A DNA stretch of 64,000 nucleotides from Maniola hyperantus (GCF_902806685.2 NC_048539.1:384501-448500); one strand, 5' to 3'; counted from the first letter of the stretch, positions 1 through 11,447 are shown. Notes: generated by a model not told the origin, from the letters alone. Translations and numbers: made by a program.

Positions 1-187
1 ATGTAACCACAAAATCACGGTTTTCGAATTTTTCCCCTTATGTGTGCTATAAGACGTATCTACCTGCCAAATTTCATGATTCTATGTCAACGGGAAGTTA
101 TATATATAGGTTTCTTGACAGACAGACAGACAACGAAGTGATCCTATAAGGGTTCCTTTTTTCTTTTTGAAGTACGGAACTCTAAAA
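1..187 (-). repeat. GTTCCG repeat, partial
   Basis: Minus-strand copy cut by the window start. The GACAGACAGACA tract (118-132) and the GTTCC...GGAAC end hairpin are recognisable but diverged. Confidence 0.75.
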
Positions 188-541
188 AATATTCAAAAGC
201 GTTCATCTAATTGCGCATTATTAATTATTTATTATTAATTAATTATAACACACTATTATATTGGTAAATACACTGACTGCGAACTGTTGTACTATTACCA
301 CCTATATTTAATTTCTACGTGTAGTTGCAATAAATAAGTCATTATTATGATTACGAAATCAATCACATCGTTTGATTAGTAAATAATACATTATATTTTA
401 TGAGCATTATCCTTCTTTGAACCAATAATGAGTCGTTAATCATAATTCAGTGGCTATTAACTATTAATTTCAGCTGTATGAGAACAATGTGTACGTGTGC
501 AACCTCACTAGTGGCTTAATAAGTAGTTACAAGTTACAACT
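188..541. other. AT-rich unassigned stretch
   Basis: ATTA-rich simple sequence near 215-245 and otherwise no repeat, gene or motif I can support. Confidence 0.4.
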
Positions 542-905
542 TCATCAACCAATAGACGTCCACTGCTGGACATAGGTCTCTTGTAGGGACTTCCACACGC
601 CACGGTCTTGCGCCGCCGCCATCCAGCGGCTCCCAGCGACTCGTCTGATGTCGTCCGTCCACCTAGTGGGGGGTCTTCCAACGCTGCGTCTTCCGGTGCG
701 AGGTCGCTATTCCAGCACCTTGGGACCCCAACGTCTATCGGTTGTTCGAACTATGTGCCCTGCCCATTGCCACTTCAGCTTCGCAGCCCGTTAGCCTATG
801 TCGGTTACTCTAGTTCTCCTACGGATCTCCTCATGTCTGATTTGATCACGTAGAGAAACACATAGCTCTCTCCATCGCCCGCTGAGTGACTCTGAGCTTT
901 CTTAT
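542..905 (-). mobile_element. RTE-type LINE 3' fragment
   Basis: On the minus strand it encodes a decayed copy of the same reverse-transcriptase C-terminus as the copy at 39085-39600 (WAGHIVR...RRWG...VGRPPTRW...). Frame breaks are present and the 5' part is missing, so this is a dead insertion. Confidence 0.75.
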
Positions 906-964
906 GAGTAACAACTTACAACACATAGGTATGATAAATATTAATATAAATCTTCATATCATTA

Positions 965-1186
965 TCTAAATATATAAACGACAAAGCTAACTATAACTGA
1001 CTGACTGATCTATCAACGCACAGCTCAAAGTACTGGACGAATCGGGCTGAAATTTGGCATGCAGGTAGCTTATGACGTAGCGTAGGCATCTGCTAAGAAA
1101 GGATTTTCGAAAATTCAACCCCGATGGGGGTAAAATGGGGATTTGAAAGTGTAGTCCACGCGGACGAAGTCGCCATCATAAGCTAG
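965..1186 (+). mobile_element. HelB Helitron-like element
   Basis: Starts TCTAAATATAT, has a GACTGACTGACT tract, and ends with the hairpin CCACGCG-gacgaagt-CGCC followed by CTAG. TC at the 5' end, and a hairpin about 10 nt before CTAG at the 3' end, are standard Helitron termini. It is far too short to encode Rep/helicase, so it is non-autonomous. Confidence 0.75.
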
Positions 1187-1249
1187 TTAGGTTCATTTAT
1201 TAAAAAGAGGCAAGTACTCTAAATTTTAGTTGCGCTCAAAATCAGTACT

Positions 1250-1340
1250 TACTAAAATCACAGACCTGACTATTCATAAGCACTTTTAAAAAGTTTACAT
1301 GAATAAAAAAACATTCTACTCTATTCTATTCTATTCTACA
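1250..1340 (+). repeat. LINE-C 3' tail
   Basis: Contains ACTATTCATAAGCACTTTTA, then AGTTTACATGAATAAAAA, and ends in (TTCTA)n. It is the 3' end shared with 8558-9062 (minus) and 34190-34430. Confidence 0.7.
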
Positions 1341-1639
1341 GAAACGGTTTAAAGTGCAATTATGAATAAACAAAATTAATAATAGTAATTAAGCAAAGCT
1401 ATATGTATTTGTAAGCGTCGGTTCATGACTAACTCGACGGTTGTCCTCAAAAACTGACTTCCTGCTGAGTCGGCAATGAAACTGTATCGAATGTCTACAC
1501 GCCAATATTGGACACGACTGCCATCGGAAGTGGCAACAAGATGCTAAACTTGTTCTCTTCACGGCCACTAACACAATTAACACTAAGAAACTAAGATCTG
1601 GGATTGATTCATGATTAAATCAGATTAATAGTTTTAAAA

Positions 1640-1850
1640 TAATGTTGAAGCGGTAATAGTCTAGTGGTTAAGACATCGGCCTCCTATTCAGGGGACCCCT
1701 ATTTTACTTATTTAGGGGTTCAATTTTCAAATTGAACTCCTAAATAAGTAAAAAAGGCATTCCGAACCAGTGGTAGATGCATCCGACTATTCGTAAGTGC
1801 TTGTAAAAGTTTATACGAATAAAAAAGATTTTTATTTATTTATTTTATTT
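1640..1850 (+). repeat. SINE head fragment, short palindrome and LINE-C tail
   Basis: 1650-1695 looks like a tRNA 5' half (A-box-like TAGTCTAGTGGTTAAGAC). 1705-1750 is a near-perfect inverted repeat (ACTTATTTAGG...CCTAAATAAGT). 1757-1850 is a LINE-C tail (CATTCCGAACCAGTGGTAG, ending in TTTATTTATT). Confidence 0.55.
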
Positions 1851-1856
1851 ATTTAA

Positions 1857-1965
1857 ATATCGTTTCTTAGCGGATGTCTACGTCATAATAGCTACCTCTA
1901 TGCCAAATTTCAGCCCGATTTGTCCAGTAGTTTGAGCTGTGCGTTGATAGATCCTACCTAAGTTA
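1857..1965 (-). mobile_element. HelB fragment
   Basis: Internal HelB segment (TTCTTAGCGGATGTCTACGT to TGCGTTGATAGATC) without either terminus. Confidence 0.65.
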
Positions 1966-2048
1966 TCACATACACCTGAGTCCCCTATTTTTAAATAGCG
2001 GAAATACAAAATTATACAGTGAATTGTGCCTCTCGCTCACACAATTTT

Positions 2049-2474
2049 TAGGGTTCCGTAAACAACCAGATAGAAAAGGAACTCTTATAGGATCACTTCG
2101 TTGGCTGCCTGTGAGTTTGTCACGAAAATCTACATATTATTATAGGGTACTTCCCGTTGACCTACAAACATGAAATTCAACAGGTAGGAAGGTCTTATAG
2201 CAGAAGTAAAGGAATAAATTTGAAAATTGTGGATTTGTGGTTACATTACACAAAAAAAAAGTGTTAATGAACAAATAATTAGTATTTTAAATTTTTAAAG
2301 TAAGATAACTATACAAAGTGGGGTATCATATGGATGGGCTTTACCTGTATATTCTGAAACAGATTTTTATTTTATGCATAATAGTTTTTGATTTATCGTG
2401 CAAAATGTCGAAAAAAATACCCTAATACGGAACCCTCGGTGTGCGAGTCTGACTCGCGCTTGGCCAGTTTTTTC
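2049..2474 (+). repeat. GTTCCG repeat, near full length
   Basis: Runs from TAGGGTTCCGTA to the GCGCTTGGCC end. Diverged, and its opening hairpin is disrupted. The small frame 2398-2688 runs through its end and is not a gene. Confidence 0.8.
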
Positions 2475-2724
2475 GTATCACATTCCATCATTGTTCGCAG
2501 CTCCCACCGCCACACTCCGTAGCTCATACAGTACCACCATCAAATGCAGCCAGCAACAACTCTATTGCCTCAATAATACAGTTAGTTTTTATTTGGCAAG
2601 CAAACTACAAAAACTTGTTACTAGTCTGCTTGTTTCGCGGTATTTGACAATGTTACAATACATAATAGTATACCTATTTACCATCTAATACGTGCGATAA
2701 GTATAGGTATTTACTTCTACAAGA

Positions 2725-2952
2725 AAAAGCTGACTGACTGACTGATCTATCAACGCACAGCTCAAACTACTGGACTGATCGGGCTGAAATGCATGCAGAT
2801 AATAGCTATTATAATGTAAACTTTTTTGACGTATGGTACTATTTTGACGTAGACATCCGCTAAGAAAGGATTTTTGAAAATTCAACCCTTACGGGGGTAA
2901 AATAGGGGTTTGTTGTGTAGTCCACGTGGACGAAGTCGCGAGAACAAGCTAG
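2725..2952 (+). mobile_element. HelB Helitron-like element
   Basis: GACTGACTGACTGATC tract, GGGCTGAAAT core, terminal CCACGTG...CGCG hairpin and CTAG at 2949-2952. Confidence 0.72.
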
Positions 2953-3473
2953 TATAAGTTGATAATAATATTATGTGCTCTAATTTTGATTTACGATTTA
3001 CTTATATACCTACCTACGCTATAACCAAAGACAAATAATGCAATTTGATTCTTCAAAATTTACTATAGGTACCTAGGTAGTCTAGGTTCATTTTGTTTTC
3101 CTATAGCCGAAAAACTCTAAAGTAATACATAATTAAACTAGGTAGTATGTAATTAACTGAATAATTAATGCATGATAAATATTTGTGTTCATTAACCTAA
3201 GCTAATTTAGCATTGTACCTATTAAGTAAAAATGTAGTTTTTGAAGTCTTAATACTTAATTTTTAATTATATTCAGAAATCAGAATACATCAAATACCCC
3301 AAACATTAAAACAAAAGGAAAAAAATCAACTTAAATAATTATCTGTAATAAATTAATCAAATTCATAAGTTTTTGCTGGATGTTATTTAATTATTATATT
3401 ACGTACCTACTTAATAAGAAACTGAATAAAATACCTAAAGTTGCTAAAAACGTTGGCAGTCATTATTTCTAAA
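2953..3473. other. AT-rich unassigned stretch
   Basis: Nothing recognised beyond a local CTACCTAGGTAGTCTAGG palindromic patch near 3070-3085. Confidence 0.4.
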
Positions 3474-3572
3474 AAATTGGCCAAGTGCGAGTCAGGCTCG
3501 CGCACCGAGGGTTCCGTATTACATCCGTAATTTTTCGACATTCAAAAACTATTATGCATAAAAATAAATAAA
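3474..3572 (-). repeat. GTTCCG repeat, 3'-end fragment
   Basis: Begins GGCCAAGTGCGAGTCAGGCT, the conserved outer end of the family, and breaks off after ATGCATAAAAATAAATAAA. Confidence 0.72.
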
Positions 3573-3589
3573 ATAATAGTTGAAGCATT

Positions 3590-3790
3590 TTTTTGTTTTT
3601 TTTTATATTCATTATAGGCAAACGCTTGACCGCAATCACACCTGACGGAAAGTGATGATGCGGCATAAGATGGGACGCGTTTACCTAGAAGATGCCTATT
3701 CACTCTTGTTTTAAAGATACCCGGGTTGTAGTTAGTAGGAAACACATATCGTGGAAGAAATGCATGAAAGCATGCTATATGATGCTATTT
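3590..3790 (-). repeat. Poly(T)-led retroposon fragment (TTTACCTAGAAGATGCC family)
   Basis: Shares ACGCTTGACC, GATGGGACGCGTTTACCTAG and GATACCCGGGTTGTA with 31141-31395. The leading poly(T) suggests a poly(A)-tailed retroposon on the minus strand. Class unknown. Confidence 0.6.
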
Positions 3791-4231
3791 CAATCTAAAA
3801 TTATGAGTGAGACATACCAAAAGAAAAATGCATGGCGTATTGACAACTCTAATCAATAAATAATTATTTTGGCAAGAATTTTATCAATATTTTAACCAAA
3901 CATAAGACATTATTATATGTAAAGTATGACTCATGTAATGCTGTAATTTCTTATCAGGTTTATTTTTGTTCGAAGTTACCTACTTCATGTCCTGAAATAG
4001 AGATGTTTCAAGAGTCATACTCATATCTTTCAAAACAAATACATACAATAATTCTACTATATTGTTTACTTGATTATTCATCTGCGACGTCGTCCGCGTG
4101 GATTTCCAGTTTTATCAAGATCATATTTGAATATCTCTAGATCCTTCCTTAGTGCACCTCTACGTTCAAATCTCTAGGTTTACTGGTTTAGGTTGTATAT
4201 TATCTGTCGGTCAGTTAGGCACAATGAGCTG
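3791..4231. other. AT-rich unassigned stretch with a Helitron end remnant
   Basis: Only CTGCGACGTCGTCCGCGTGG (4082-4101) resembles a HelA 3' hairpin. No other structure seen. Confidence 0.4.
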
Positions 4232-4500
4232 TTTTTAGGGTTCCGTACCTCTAAAGGAAAAAAGGAACCCTTATCACTTCGTTGTCTGTCTGTTCATCTG
4301 TCGTGTCTGTCAAGAAAACCTATAGGGTTCCCCCGGGTTACTTCCCGTTAACCTAGAATCATGAAATATAGCAGGTAGGTAGCTATTATAACGTAGGCAT
4401 CCCCTAAGGAAGGATTTTCGAAAATTCAACTCCTAAGGGGGTAAAATAGGGGCTTGACATTTGTGTAGTCCACGCGGACGAAATCGCGGGCATAAGCTAC
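4232..4500 (+). repeat. GTTCCG repeat 5' half fused to HelB 3' half
   Basis: 4232-4378 is the start of a GTTCCG repeat. At GTAGGTAGCTATTATAACGTA it passes without a break into the 3' half of HelB, ending with its hairpin and AAGCTA near 4500. The two families share GTAG.T.TTAT at this point, so recombination or a deletion at microhomology could have joined them. Confidence 0.65.
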
Positions 4501-4891
4501 TTTTAGTAATAATAAAATACTTTAAATAATGGTGAAATCTAAGTACTAAACAGCTTCTTATAATGTTAGTTCCCATTTGTATTACAAATAGATATTGAAA
4601 CAACATTGAAATGTTGAAATGCAATATTGTTGTGAATGAGACAAACCTGTACGTATACATTAGCGTAATACAAGAATGTGTTACTTATTTTGTTATATAC
4701 CTCCATAACATATAATAGCATTATGTCATACTTCCTCACAATACAATGTAAAGAAAAGTTGTACTCTAGGAAGTTATGTCATATTATATCAGCGGAATTT
4801 CTCGACGAGCTCTGAAATATAGGTAGGTAAGTAGTGAGATTTTTGTTATGTCACTATAATCATCATCACGTCATACATTATATCACTTACA

Positions 4892-5064
4892 GTACTCGGC
4901 GGAAAGTAATGCACATGGGCCTTTAGAATGACATTTCGGCTTTGTAGAGCGAGAGAGACAGAGACCACTCTGTCACTCATTCCTATATGACGTTTTGTTG
5001 GTCTCAACGACGGAGACAATGCTCTACAAATCTGCTATCTCCTTCTAAAGGTCGATGTACATGT
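4892..5064. mobile_element. TA-flanked MITE, CGGCRGAAAGTAATG family
   Basis: Foldback element beginning GTACTCGGCGGAAAGTAATG and ending TCGATGTACAT. Internal arms TTGTAGAGC...GCTCTACAA pair. Same family as 47811-47961 and 52573-52752. Confidence 0.65.
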
Positions 5065-5068
5065 AACA

Positions 5069-5118
5069 TGGTACGGAACCCTTCGTGTGCGAGTTCGACT
5101 CGCACTTGGTCGGTTTCT
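5069..5118 (+). repeat. GTTCCG repeat, terminal fragment
   Basis: Only the last 50 bp (GTACGGAACCC...CTCGCACTTGG) remain. Confidence 0.65.
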
Positions 5119-5272
5119 TAGTTTCTTTTAGATTCCAGATTTATTTTTTCCTTAAAAACATTTAAATCTCGCGCTCATTTTCAGGAAAACCAATAGCAAT
5201 ACTGATTTTTTAGACAAATCTTATAGACCTACAGGCTTAATTTTTGAGATTCATGTGTATGGTTGTTAAGAA

Positions 5273-5491
5273 CTAGCTTATTCTCGCGACTCTGTCCGCG
5301 TGGACTACACAAATTTCAAATCTCTATTTTACCCCCTTAGGGGTTCAATTTTCAAAAATACTTTCTTAGCAGATGTCTACGTCATAATAGCTATCTGCAT
5401 GGCAGATTTCAGTCCGTTCCGTCCAGTAGTTTGAGCTGTGCGTTGATAGATCAGTCAGTCAGTCACCTTTTTCATTTTATATACACATAGA
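5273..5491 (-). mobile_element. HelB Helitron-like element
   Basis: Minus-strand copy with CTAG at 5273-5276, CGCGACTCTGTCCGCGTGG hairpin and CAGTCAGTCAGTCACC tract. Confidence 0.75.
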
Positions 5492-5754
5492 TTTGTGTAG
5501 AGGTTTAATAACTATGGCGTAATAAAGGCATTAACTATGAGTTAATCAATGTTAATTTATTCATGAAATATGACCGGTGGAGCCGGTGGTTATTAATCAC
5601 AAAAATCTTAAACATATTTGAGTTTAAACAAGACTAACTAGATAATTTTTTGCGTTGCAAAACGCCTACCTATAAATTACAGTCTGTCTTAAGCACTTTT
5701 AATTTGTCTAATTATAAAGATCTAAAGCTTCGAAATAGTAATTAAAGTTCGAAA

Positions 5755-6250
5755 GGATAATTTTAACTGCGCGCCGCCGCGACGCGCCGCTGCCCGCACA
5801 GCCCGTTGTGCCACCTCAGCCAACCCTGACTCCCTTTGAAAAAGGAACCCGGATGAGTTCGAAACTAGTAAATCATGTCCGCCATCTTGGATTTCAGAAT
5901 AAATGTCATCATCAAATTCAGCACCCTCGAAAACCCTAAAAACGACACCCATGTCAATTTTTTGTAAAAAAAATCATGTCCGCCATCTTGTATTTATAAA
6001 TAAATAACATCCCGGAAAAGTGCACAATCAGTTAATACTTGATACACGCGCAATAATATGTATTTATGTAGGTGTGACACAAGGTGCCAACAAGTTCAAA
6101 TTAATTCCCGTTGTGTAACAGTGTTACTCAACGGGAATGTTTTGAAATTTTAGGCACCTTGTGTCACAGTGTTACACACGGGGGTGTGACTCAACGGGAA
6201 TAACCCGGACTAACGTCGACTAAACACGTGAGTATAGCCGGGTGAGAGAT
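5755..6250. mobile_element. Foldback element (GTTCGAAACTAGT family) split by an insertion
   Basis: Flanks match the 20273-20428 foldback: CCCTTTGAAAAAGGAACCCG...GTTCGAAACTAGT to about 5870, and ACTAACGTCGACTAAACACG from 6209. In the 20-kb copy these parts are contiguous, so about 340 bp was inserted here. The insert carries two AAATCATGTCCGCCATCTTG copies 101 bp apart (5869 and 5970) and the inverted repeat at 6074-6167. A minus-strand frame at 5722-5952 is not a recognisable protein. Confidence 0.6.
6074..6167. repeat. Inverted repeat (hairpin)
   Basis: GTGACACAAGGTGCC (6074-6088) pairs with GGCACCTTGTGTCAC (6153-6167). ATTCCCGTTG and CAACGGGAAT extend the stem inward. It is part of the inserted segment above. 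Confidence 0.8.
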
Positions 6251-6547
6251 ATTATATAATATGCTAAAATTCTTTTTAAAAAGACTTACTGGTCCCTAGT
6301 ACAGTTTTTCTGTATCTGATATGGGTTTTATTTCCCCATATTGTCCCAATTAAATAAACACAATTTGTCAACAAAGAAAATTAACGATGCAATCAATAAC
6401 CTACGTTGTTTCAATTAAAGGGCAATTAAAAAGTATGTTATGTACCGTACCGACTTGGTTCATTAAGTTAACGATGTAAATAAGGCGGCTGATAGCTAAA
6501 CTAATTATCTGACTCTCGAACCTATCGGATATACCTAGGGTTTTTTA

Positions 6548-6640
6548 ATAGAGATAGCGAGCACGAACGAGCAGGTGGGTCACCTGATGTTAAGTGATTA
6601 CCGCCGCCCATGAACATTTGCAGCATCAGAGGAACTTCAG
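6548..6640 (+). repeat. GGTCACCTGATGTTAAGTGA repeat fragment
   Basis: Shares GCGAGCA.ACGAGCAGGTGG, GGTCACCTGATGTTAAGTGA and CCGCCGCCCATGAACATTTG with 44168-44390. Unclassified. Confidence 0.6.
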
Positions 6641-6663
6641 AGGATTCTACTTTCAATATTTAT

Positions 6664-6962
6664 TTCGACGACCTCCCTATAGCGCAGTGCTGAGCGCTGT
6701 GTCTTATAAGTGGGTGGTTCCGGATTCGATTTCTGACGGGCAATTTTGGAATTTTTCATTTCCTAAACCGTCTCTGGTCTGGCTGATGGTGGCTGGCTTC
6801 GGCCGTGGCTGGTTACTAAATACCACCCTACCGGCAAAGCCATGGCGTCAAGCGTTTTAGGATACTGGTTACTGGTACGATGCCGCGTAGAAGCCGATTA
6901 AGGGTGTGGGTTCAAGGAAACTGTCGTACCCCTTCCACGTTAGACCGCATCATCACTTACTC
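6664..6962 (+). mobile_element. SINE-2, old diverged copy
   Basis: tRNA-like head (GCGCAGTGCTGAGCGCTG, B-box-like GATTCGATTTC), then the family body (CTTCGGCCGTGGCTGG, CTACCGGCAAAGCC). Many substitutions and no A-tail left. The 88-residue frame at 6594-6860 is read through the SINE. Confidence 0.7.
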
Positions 6963-7440
6963 TCTACCGACCCGCCAAATTTCATGATTCTAGGTTAATG
7001 GGAAGTACCCTGTAGGTTTCTTGTCAGACCGACAGACAGACAACAAAGTGATCCTATAAGGGTCCCGTTTTTAGGGTTCCGTACCTCAAAAGGAAAAACG
7101 GAACCCTTATAGGATCACTTTGTTGTCTGTCTGTCTGTCTGTCTGTCTGTCAAGAAACCTACAGGGTACTTCCCGTTGACCTAGAATCATGAAATTTGGC
7201 AGGTAGGTAGATCTTATAGCTGACATTTGGGGAAAAATCTGAAAACCGTGAATTTAGGGTTAGATCACACAAAAAAAATTAAATTGTGGTCATGAACTAA
7301 TAATTAGTATTTTCAACTTTCGAAGTGAGTGACTATATCAAGTGGGGTATCATATGAAAGGTCTTCACCTGTACATTCTAAAACAGATTTTTATTTATTT
7401 TTATGCATCATTTGATCATTGAGGTACGGACCCCTAAAAA
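6960..7440. repeat. Two GTTCCG repeats head to head
   Basis: 6960-7069 is a minus-strand fragment and 7070-7440 a plus-strand copy. They meet at their GTTCCG ends, giving a long inverted repeat through the (GTCT)n/(GACA)n tracts. Confidence 0.75.
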
Positions 7441-7736
7441 ATAAAACGTGTTGCGTCACGTGAGCTTTATAAGTACAAAGTACGAAGTGCCAACGATTAG
7501 TGATAAAAAAGTTTGGACAAATTGATGGACTTTTTATGGTACTTCATCGAGCATACGAGAAGTATTGTACAAAAACCATAAGAACATGTCATATTTTTTA
7601 CCGAATAAATAGATATACGATTTACGTGGAAATACCAAATGGTGGTTGAACTCTGATTTTAAATACTAACTGTAGCTTGCGAATTTGCTTGCGTGGATTT
7701 GGGTTTTTGTTATAATATTATAAATTTATAAATTAC

Positions 7737-7870
7737 TAGATGATGGCCGCGACTTTATCCGTATGTATTTAAGTTTTCTAAAAATCCCGTGGGAACTCTT
7801 TAATTTTCCGGGATAAAAAGTAGCCTTCCCCGGGATGTACCTAAGCTAAGAATCAAAATAGTAGCCTAAT
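7737..7870 (-). mobile_element. HelA fragment
   Basis: CTAG terminus followed by ATGATGGCCGCGACTTTATC, ATCCCGTGGGAACTCTTTAA and CCGGGATAAAAAGTAGCC. The 5' third is missing. Confidence 0.65.
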
Positions 7871-8013
7871 AAGAAGTAAAATAGTAGACAATATGTGTAG
7901 TAGTGTAACTCTTCAGTAGGTAGTTAGCTTTGCGTGTGACCTTTTGGTATTGTTTGAGGCCATATCCAGATAAAGACCTAGTTATAATATAATAGCTCGC
8001 GCTTTATAAAAGA

Positions 8014-8226
8014 CTAGCTTATTGCCGCGACTTCATCCGCGTGGACTACGAAAATTTCAAACCCCTGTTTTACCCCTTTAGGGATTGAATTTTGAAAAAT
8101 CTTTTCGTAGCGGATGTCTACGTCATAATAGCTGTCTACATTTTAAATTTCAGCCCGATCCGTCCAGTAGTTAGAGATGTGCGTAGATAGATCAGTCAGT
8201 CACCTTTTCCTTTTATATATTTAGAC
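8014..8226 (-). mobile_element. HelB Helitron-like element
   Basis: Complete: CTAG at 8014-8017, hairpin CGCGACTTCATCCGCGTGG, and TTTATATATTTAGA (TCTAAATATA on the minus strand) at the other end. Confidence 0.78.
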
Positions 8227-8557
8227 TAATTAGATTAATCCGAGTATCCGCTAGTAATAGATAGAATAGGATTCAAACTTCATACCTATATAGATTTTTT
8301 CCTAGGTATAACTGAGATGTGCCTACCTATATAGTATTTATAAAACTAGTTTACTTATTGAATGGGCGAACAATACGTGAGAACAGTCGATACAAGTAGA
8401 TCAATGGCCGAGTTATCAATGCTCTATAAATAGCGCTTCTTTTGTTGTCTTGGAAACTAGCTGCGGCTTGCATCTAATGGGGATGTTGCCTAGATGTCAA
8501 ATAATTATTTGTTATGCAAGGGTGCAAAGATGTTATTTTGTCCCGAGAAAACTAGCT

Positions 8558-9062
8558 TATGCTATAGAATAGAATAGAATACAATGTTTTTTTTATTCAT
8601 GTAAACTTTTTACAAGTATTTATGAATAGTCAGGTAGTTATAATTTACCACTGGTTCGGAATGCCGTTCCTACCGAGAAGAACCAGCAAGAAACTCGGCG
8701 GTTGCTCTTTTTAATTTTTCAATTTACAATATTATTATACCGTACTATACAAGCCATTGCAGCCCCGTGCATTGCTGGAGCGAGTCAAATCCAAGCTTTT
8801 TTATCGTTTACATAGTCTGCGACTGTATAATATGCTTTTTTTAGGAGCATACTTTTAACACATTCTTTAAACTTGTGTAAAGGCAAGTCTAAAATTGCTT
8901 GTGGAATTTTATTATAAAATATTACACTCATTCCCACAAATGACTTTCCCACCTTCCAGAGGCGGAGCGCAGGAGTAGCTAGCTTATTTCGGTTTCTAGT
9001 TTGCCTATCGTGAAAATCACCGATTTTTTTGTAACTGTGAATGTTTTGTCGTACAAAAATTA
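8558..9062 (-). mobile_element. LINE-C 3' end, longest copy
   Basis: On the minus strand it ends with ACCAGTGGTAAATTATAAC..., AAGTTTACATGAATAAAAA and a short (TTCTA)n tail. It includes AGCAACCGCCGAGTTTCTTG and TGGCTTGTATAGTACGG. No ORF remains, so this is LINE 3' UTR. Class (CR1/Jockey-like?) cannot be decided by eye. Confidence 0.65.
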
Positions 9063-9587
9063 TATTATGTCGCTCGCGACTTCGTTAGCTTCGGCCGAAG
9101 CCTCCCAGCAGACCAGTCATGATTAATATGACTAGTATTCTTTTTAAAATCAATGGCAAGTTAACAAACAGAAAAACGAGCAGACAGACACTTTTGCATT
9201 TAAAATATTAGTACGTTAGTAGGTACTATTATTTATTCTGTGATATTAGTGTGGATTATATTTAATATTATATTATGTATCTACGCTCACCCAACATAAT
9301 ATTAAGTTTGCTTGTAAATACATAATAACAATTTTATTATTTAATTTTTTCCCCTATAATATCAATCATTAATAACAGCCTAGAAAAAGGCATACTTGAA
9401 GATCGTAAGCAGCCAAAATTTCGATAAAAAACGACAATTAGTGTAGATTTCCATAGAAGTGAACTTTTAACCCTACTGAGTACTGACGTCTTTGTCGGCA
9501 AGAGCCAAACTTTTTGTATATCGTTTTTGTTTACTTTATGGTCTACGCGCATCTCCGTCACATTTCCGCGTCATCTAAATATATAAA
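9063..9587. other. Mostly unassigned, with Helitron and SINE scraps
   Basis: CTCGCGACTTCGTTAG (9073-9088) and CAGACAGACACTTTTGCATT (9181-9200) are HelA end remnants. TTCGGCCGAAGCCTCCCAGC (9090-9109) is a SINE-2 scrap. The rest is AT-rich with no recognised content. Confidence 0.45.
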
Positions 9588-10026
9588 ACCAGCCAAGTGC
9601 GAGTCAGGCTCGCGCAATGAAGGTTCCGTACTACAGTCGTATTTTTTTGACATTTTGCAGGATAATTCCAAAACTATGATACATAAAAATAAATAAAAAT
9701 CTGTTTTAGAATGTACAGGTGAAGACCTTTCATATGATACCCCACTTGATATAGTCACTCACTTCGAAAGTTGAAAATACTAATTATTAGTTCATGACCA
9801 CAATTTAATTTTTTTTGTGCGATGTAACCAGAAATTAACGGTTTTCAGATTTATCCCCAAATGTCAGCTCTAAGATCTACCTACCTGCCAAATTTCATGA
9901 TTCTATTCTAAATGATTCTAGGTTAACGGGAAGTACCCTGTAGGTTTCTTGACAGACAGACAGACAGACAACAAAGTGATCCTATAAGGGTTCCGTTTTT
10001 CCTTTTGAGGTACGGAACCCTAAAAA
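9588..10026 (-). repeat. GTTCCG repeat, full length
   Basis: Complete minus-strand copy from CCAGCCAAGTGCGAGTC to the GTACGGAACCCTAAAAA end. It abuts a plus-strand HelB at 10027. Opposing small frames (9514-9696, 9558-9758) recur in every copy of this repeat and are not genes. Confidence 0.82.
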
Positions 10027-10232
10027 GGAAAAGGTGACTGGCTGACTGACTGACTCTATCAACGCACAGCTCAAACTACTGGACAAATCGAGCTGAAATT
10101 TGGCATGCAGATAGCTATTATGACCTAGGCATCCGCTAATAAAGGATTTTTGCAAACTCAACCCCTAAGGGAGTGAAATAGGCGTTTGAAAATTGTGTAG
10201 TCCACGCGGACGAAGTCGCTAGCATAAGCTAG
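10027..10232 (+). mobile_element. HelB Helitron-like element
   Basis: GACTGGCTGACTGACTGACT tract, full body and terminal CTAG at 10229-10232. Confidence 0.75.
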
Positions 10233-10502
10233 TAATAAATAAGTAACCAGATATCTAGGTAGACTAGGTATGTAGTTACTTAGGAAAAATGATCCGAAAT
10301 CGTTGATTGATTTAAGTTTAAAGGTTTGGACACTGAAAACCGCAGATACAGATCAAAGGCTTCGGAAGGGGTCATTGAAACCATAAAAGCTTTACCTGCA
10401 AGAATCCGGTTCATATTTTGAATGTTTTTTTTTATAAAAATACTGGGAGCTAATGAGTTTTATTTTTGGAACATTATAATTATGTCACCTCTAAAAGAAA
10501 AT

Positions 10503-10650
10503 CATCATTCAACCGATAGGTCCACTGCTGGACATGAGTCTCTTGTAGGGACTTCCACACGCCACGGTCTTGCGCCGTCTGAATCCAGCGGCTCCCTGCG
10601 ACTCGTCGGATGTCGTCCGTCCACCTAGTGGGGGCTCTTCCAACGCTGCG
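10503..10650 (-). mobile_element. RTE-type LINE 3' scrap
   Basis: GGTCCACTGCTGGACAT through GTCGTCCGTCCACCTAGTGG matches the end of the element at 39085. Only the last about 150 bp are present. Confidence 0.7.
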
Positions 10651-10654
10651 ACTT

Positions 10655-10755
10655 CCTATTACGGTTCGCGAGATAAAGCTCGCTGACAGACAGACGGACG
10701 GACGGAAAGCAGAGGTTTAGTAACAGGGTCCCGTTGGCACTTTAGTAGGGAACCC
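10655..10755 (+). repeat. Short GACAGACGGACGG repeat fragment
   Basis: GGTTCGCGAGATAAAGCTCG, then a GACGGACGGACGG tract and GGGTCCCGTTGGCAC. It resembles a sister family of the GTTCCG repeat. Low resolution. Confidence 0.45.
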
Positions 10756-11445
10756 TGAAAATGCAATACTTGTGCAGCTTATATGGTTTTTAAGGCGGTC
10801 GACCTCGTGAAGCTTGAATTTTTAATGTTTCGCCCAAAAATGGGTCGTCAATGATGTCTGTTGATCTGTTAACGATCTACGGATTCTGGTTTGTACCGGT
10901 TTGGGATCGAGGCGGCCTTGTGGAAGGGCAGAGTTCACATTGGTTAAGTCTCAGAATAAATACCTTTAGAAGTAGCCATATTGTGACACTAACTGTTAGA
11001 GCGAGATAGCTAAATGTATTTCAGCTCTTATTAGAACGTGACTAAATGATTATGTTTTGTCCTTATCACCGTGGCCACTTTTGCCAAAATGTATTTGTAC
11101 GTGAGATTTTGGCAAACAACGTGAAGTGAGGTTATGTTGACTCAAGTGATGTAAATAAATAATTGATTCGTTTTGTTGTTTTTTGTGTTTGAATTTATTG
11201 TGCAATGGTGGGTTGCAAGCCGAAGCGAACGTAAAATCGATAGTAGATATAGATAGTAACATTTCACAAGTCATTTCACCTCTGCTTGAGCGAGAGGGAC
11301 TGAGGGGTCTAGTTGCATATCTGGGACATCTGTGGGTTGAGTGAGAGTCATAACTTTTTTAAGAATATTTTTTTTATCCGTAACCGAAGGGTGTCTACTG
11401 TCTAGTACTAAGCCTATTACTAAGCTTCCGCTTTCCGTCCGTCTG
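10756..11445. other. Unassigned stretch
   Basis: No repeat or coding character recognised. The 74-residue minus frame at 11050-11274 lacks any motif. Confidence 0.4.
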
Positions 11446-11447
11446 TC

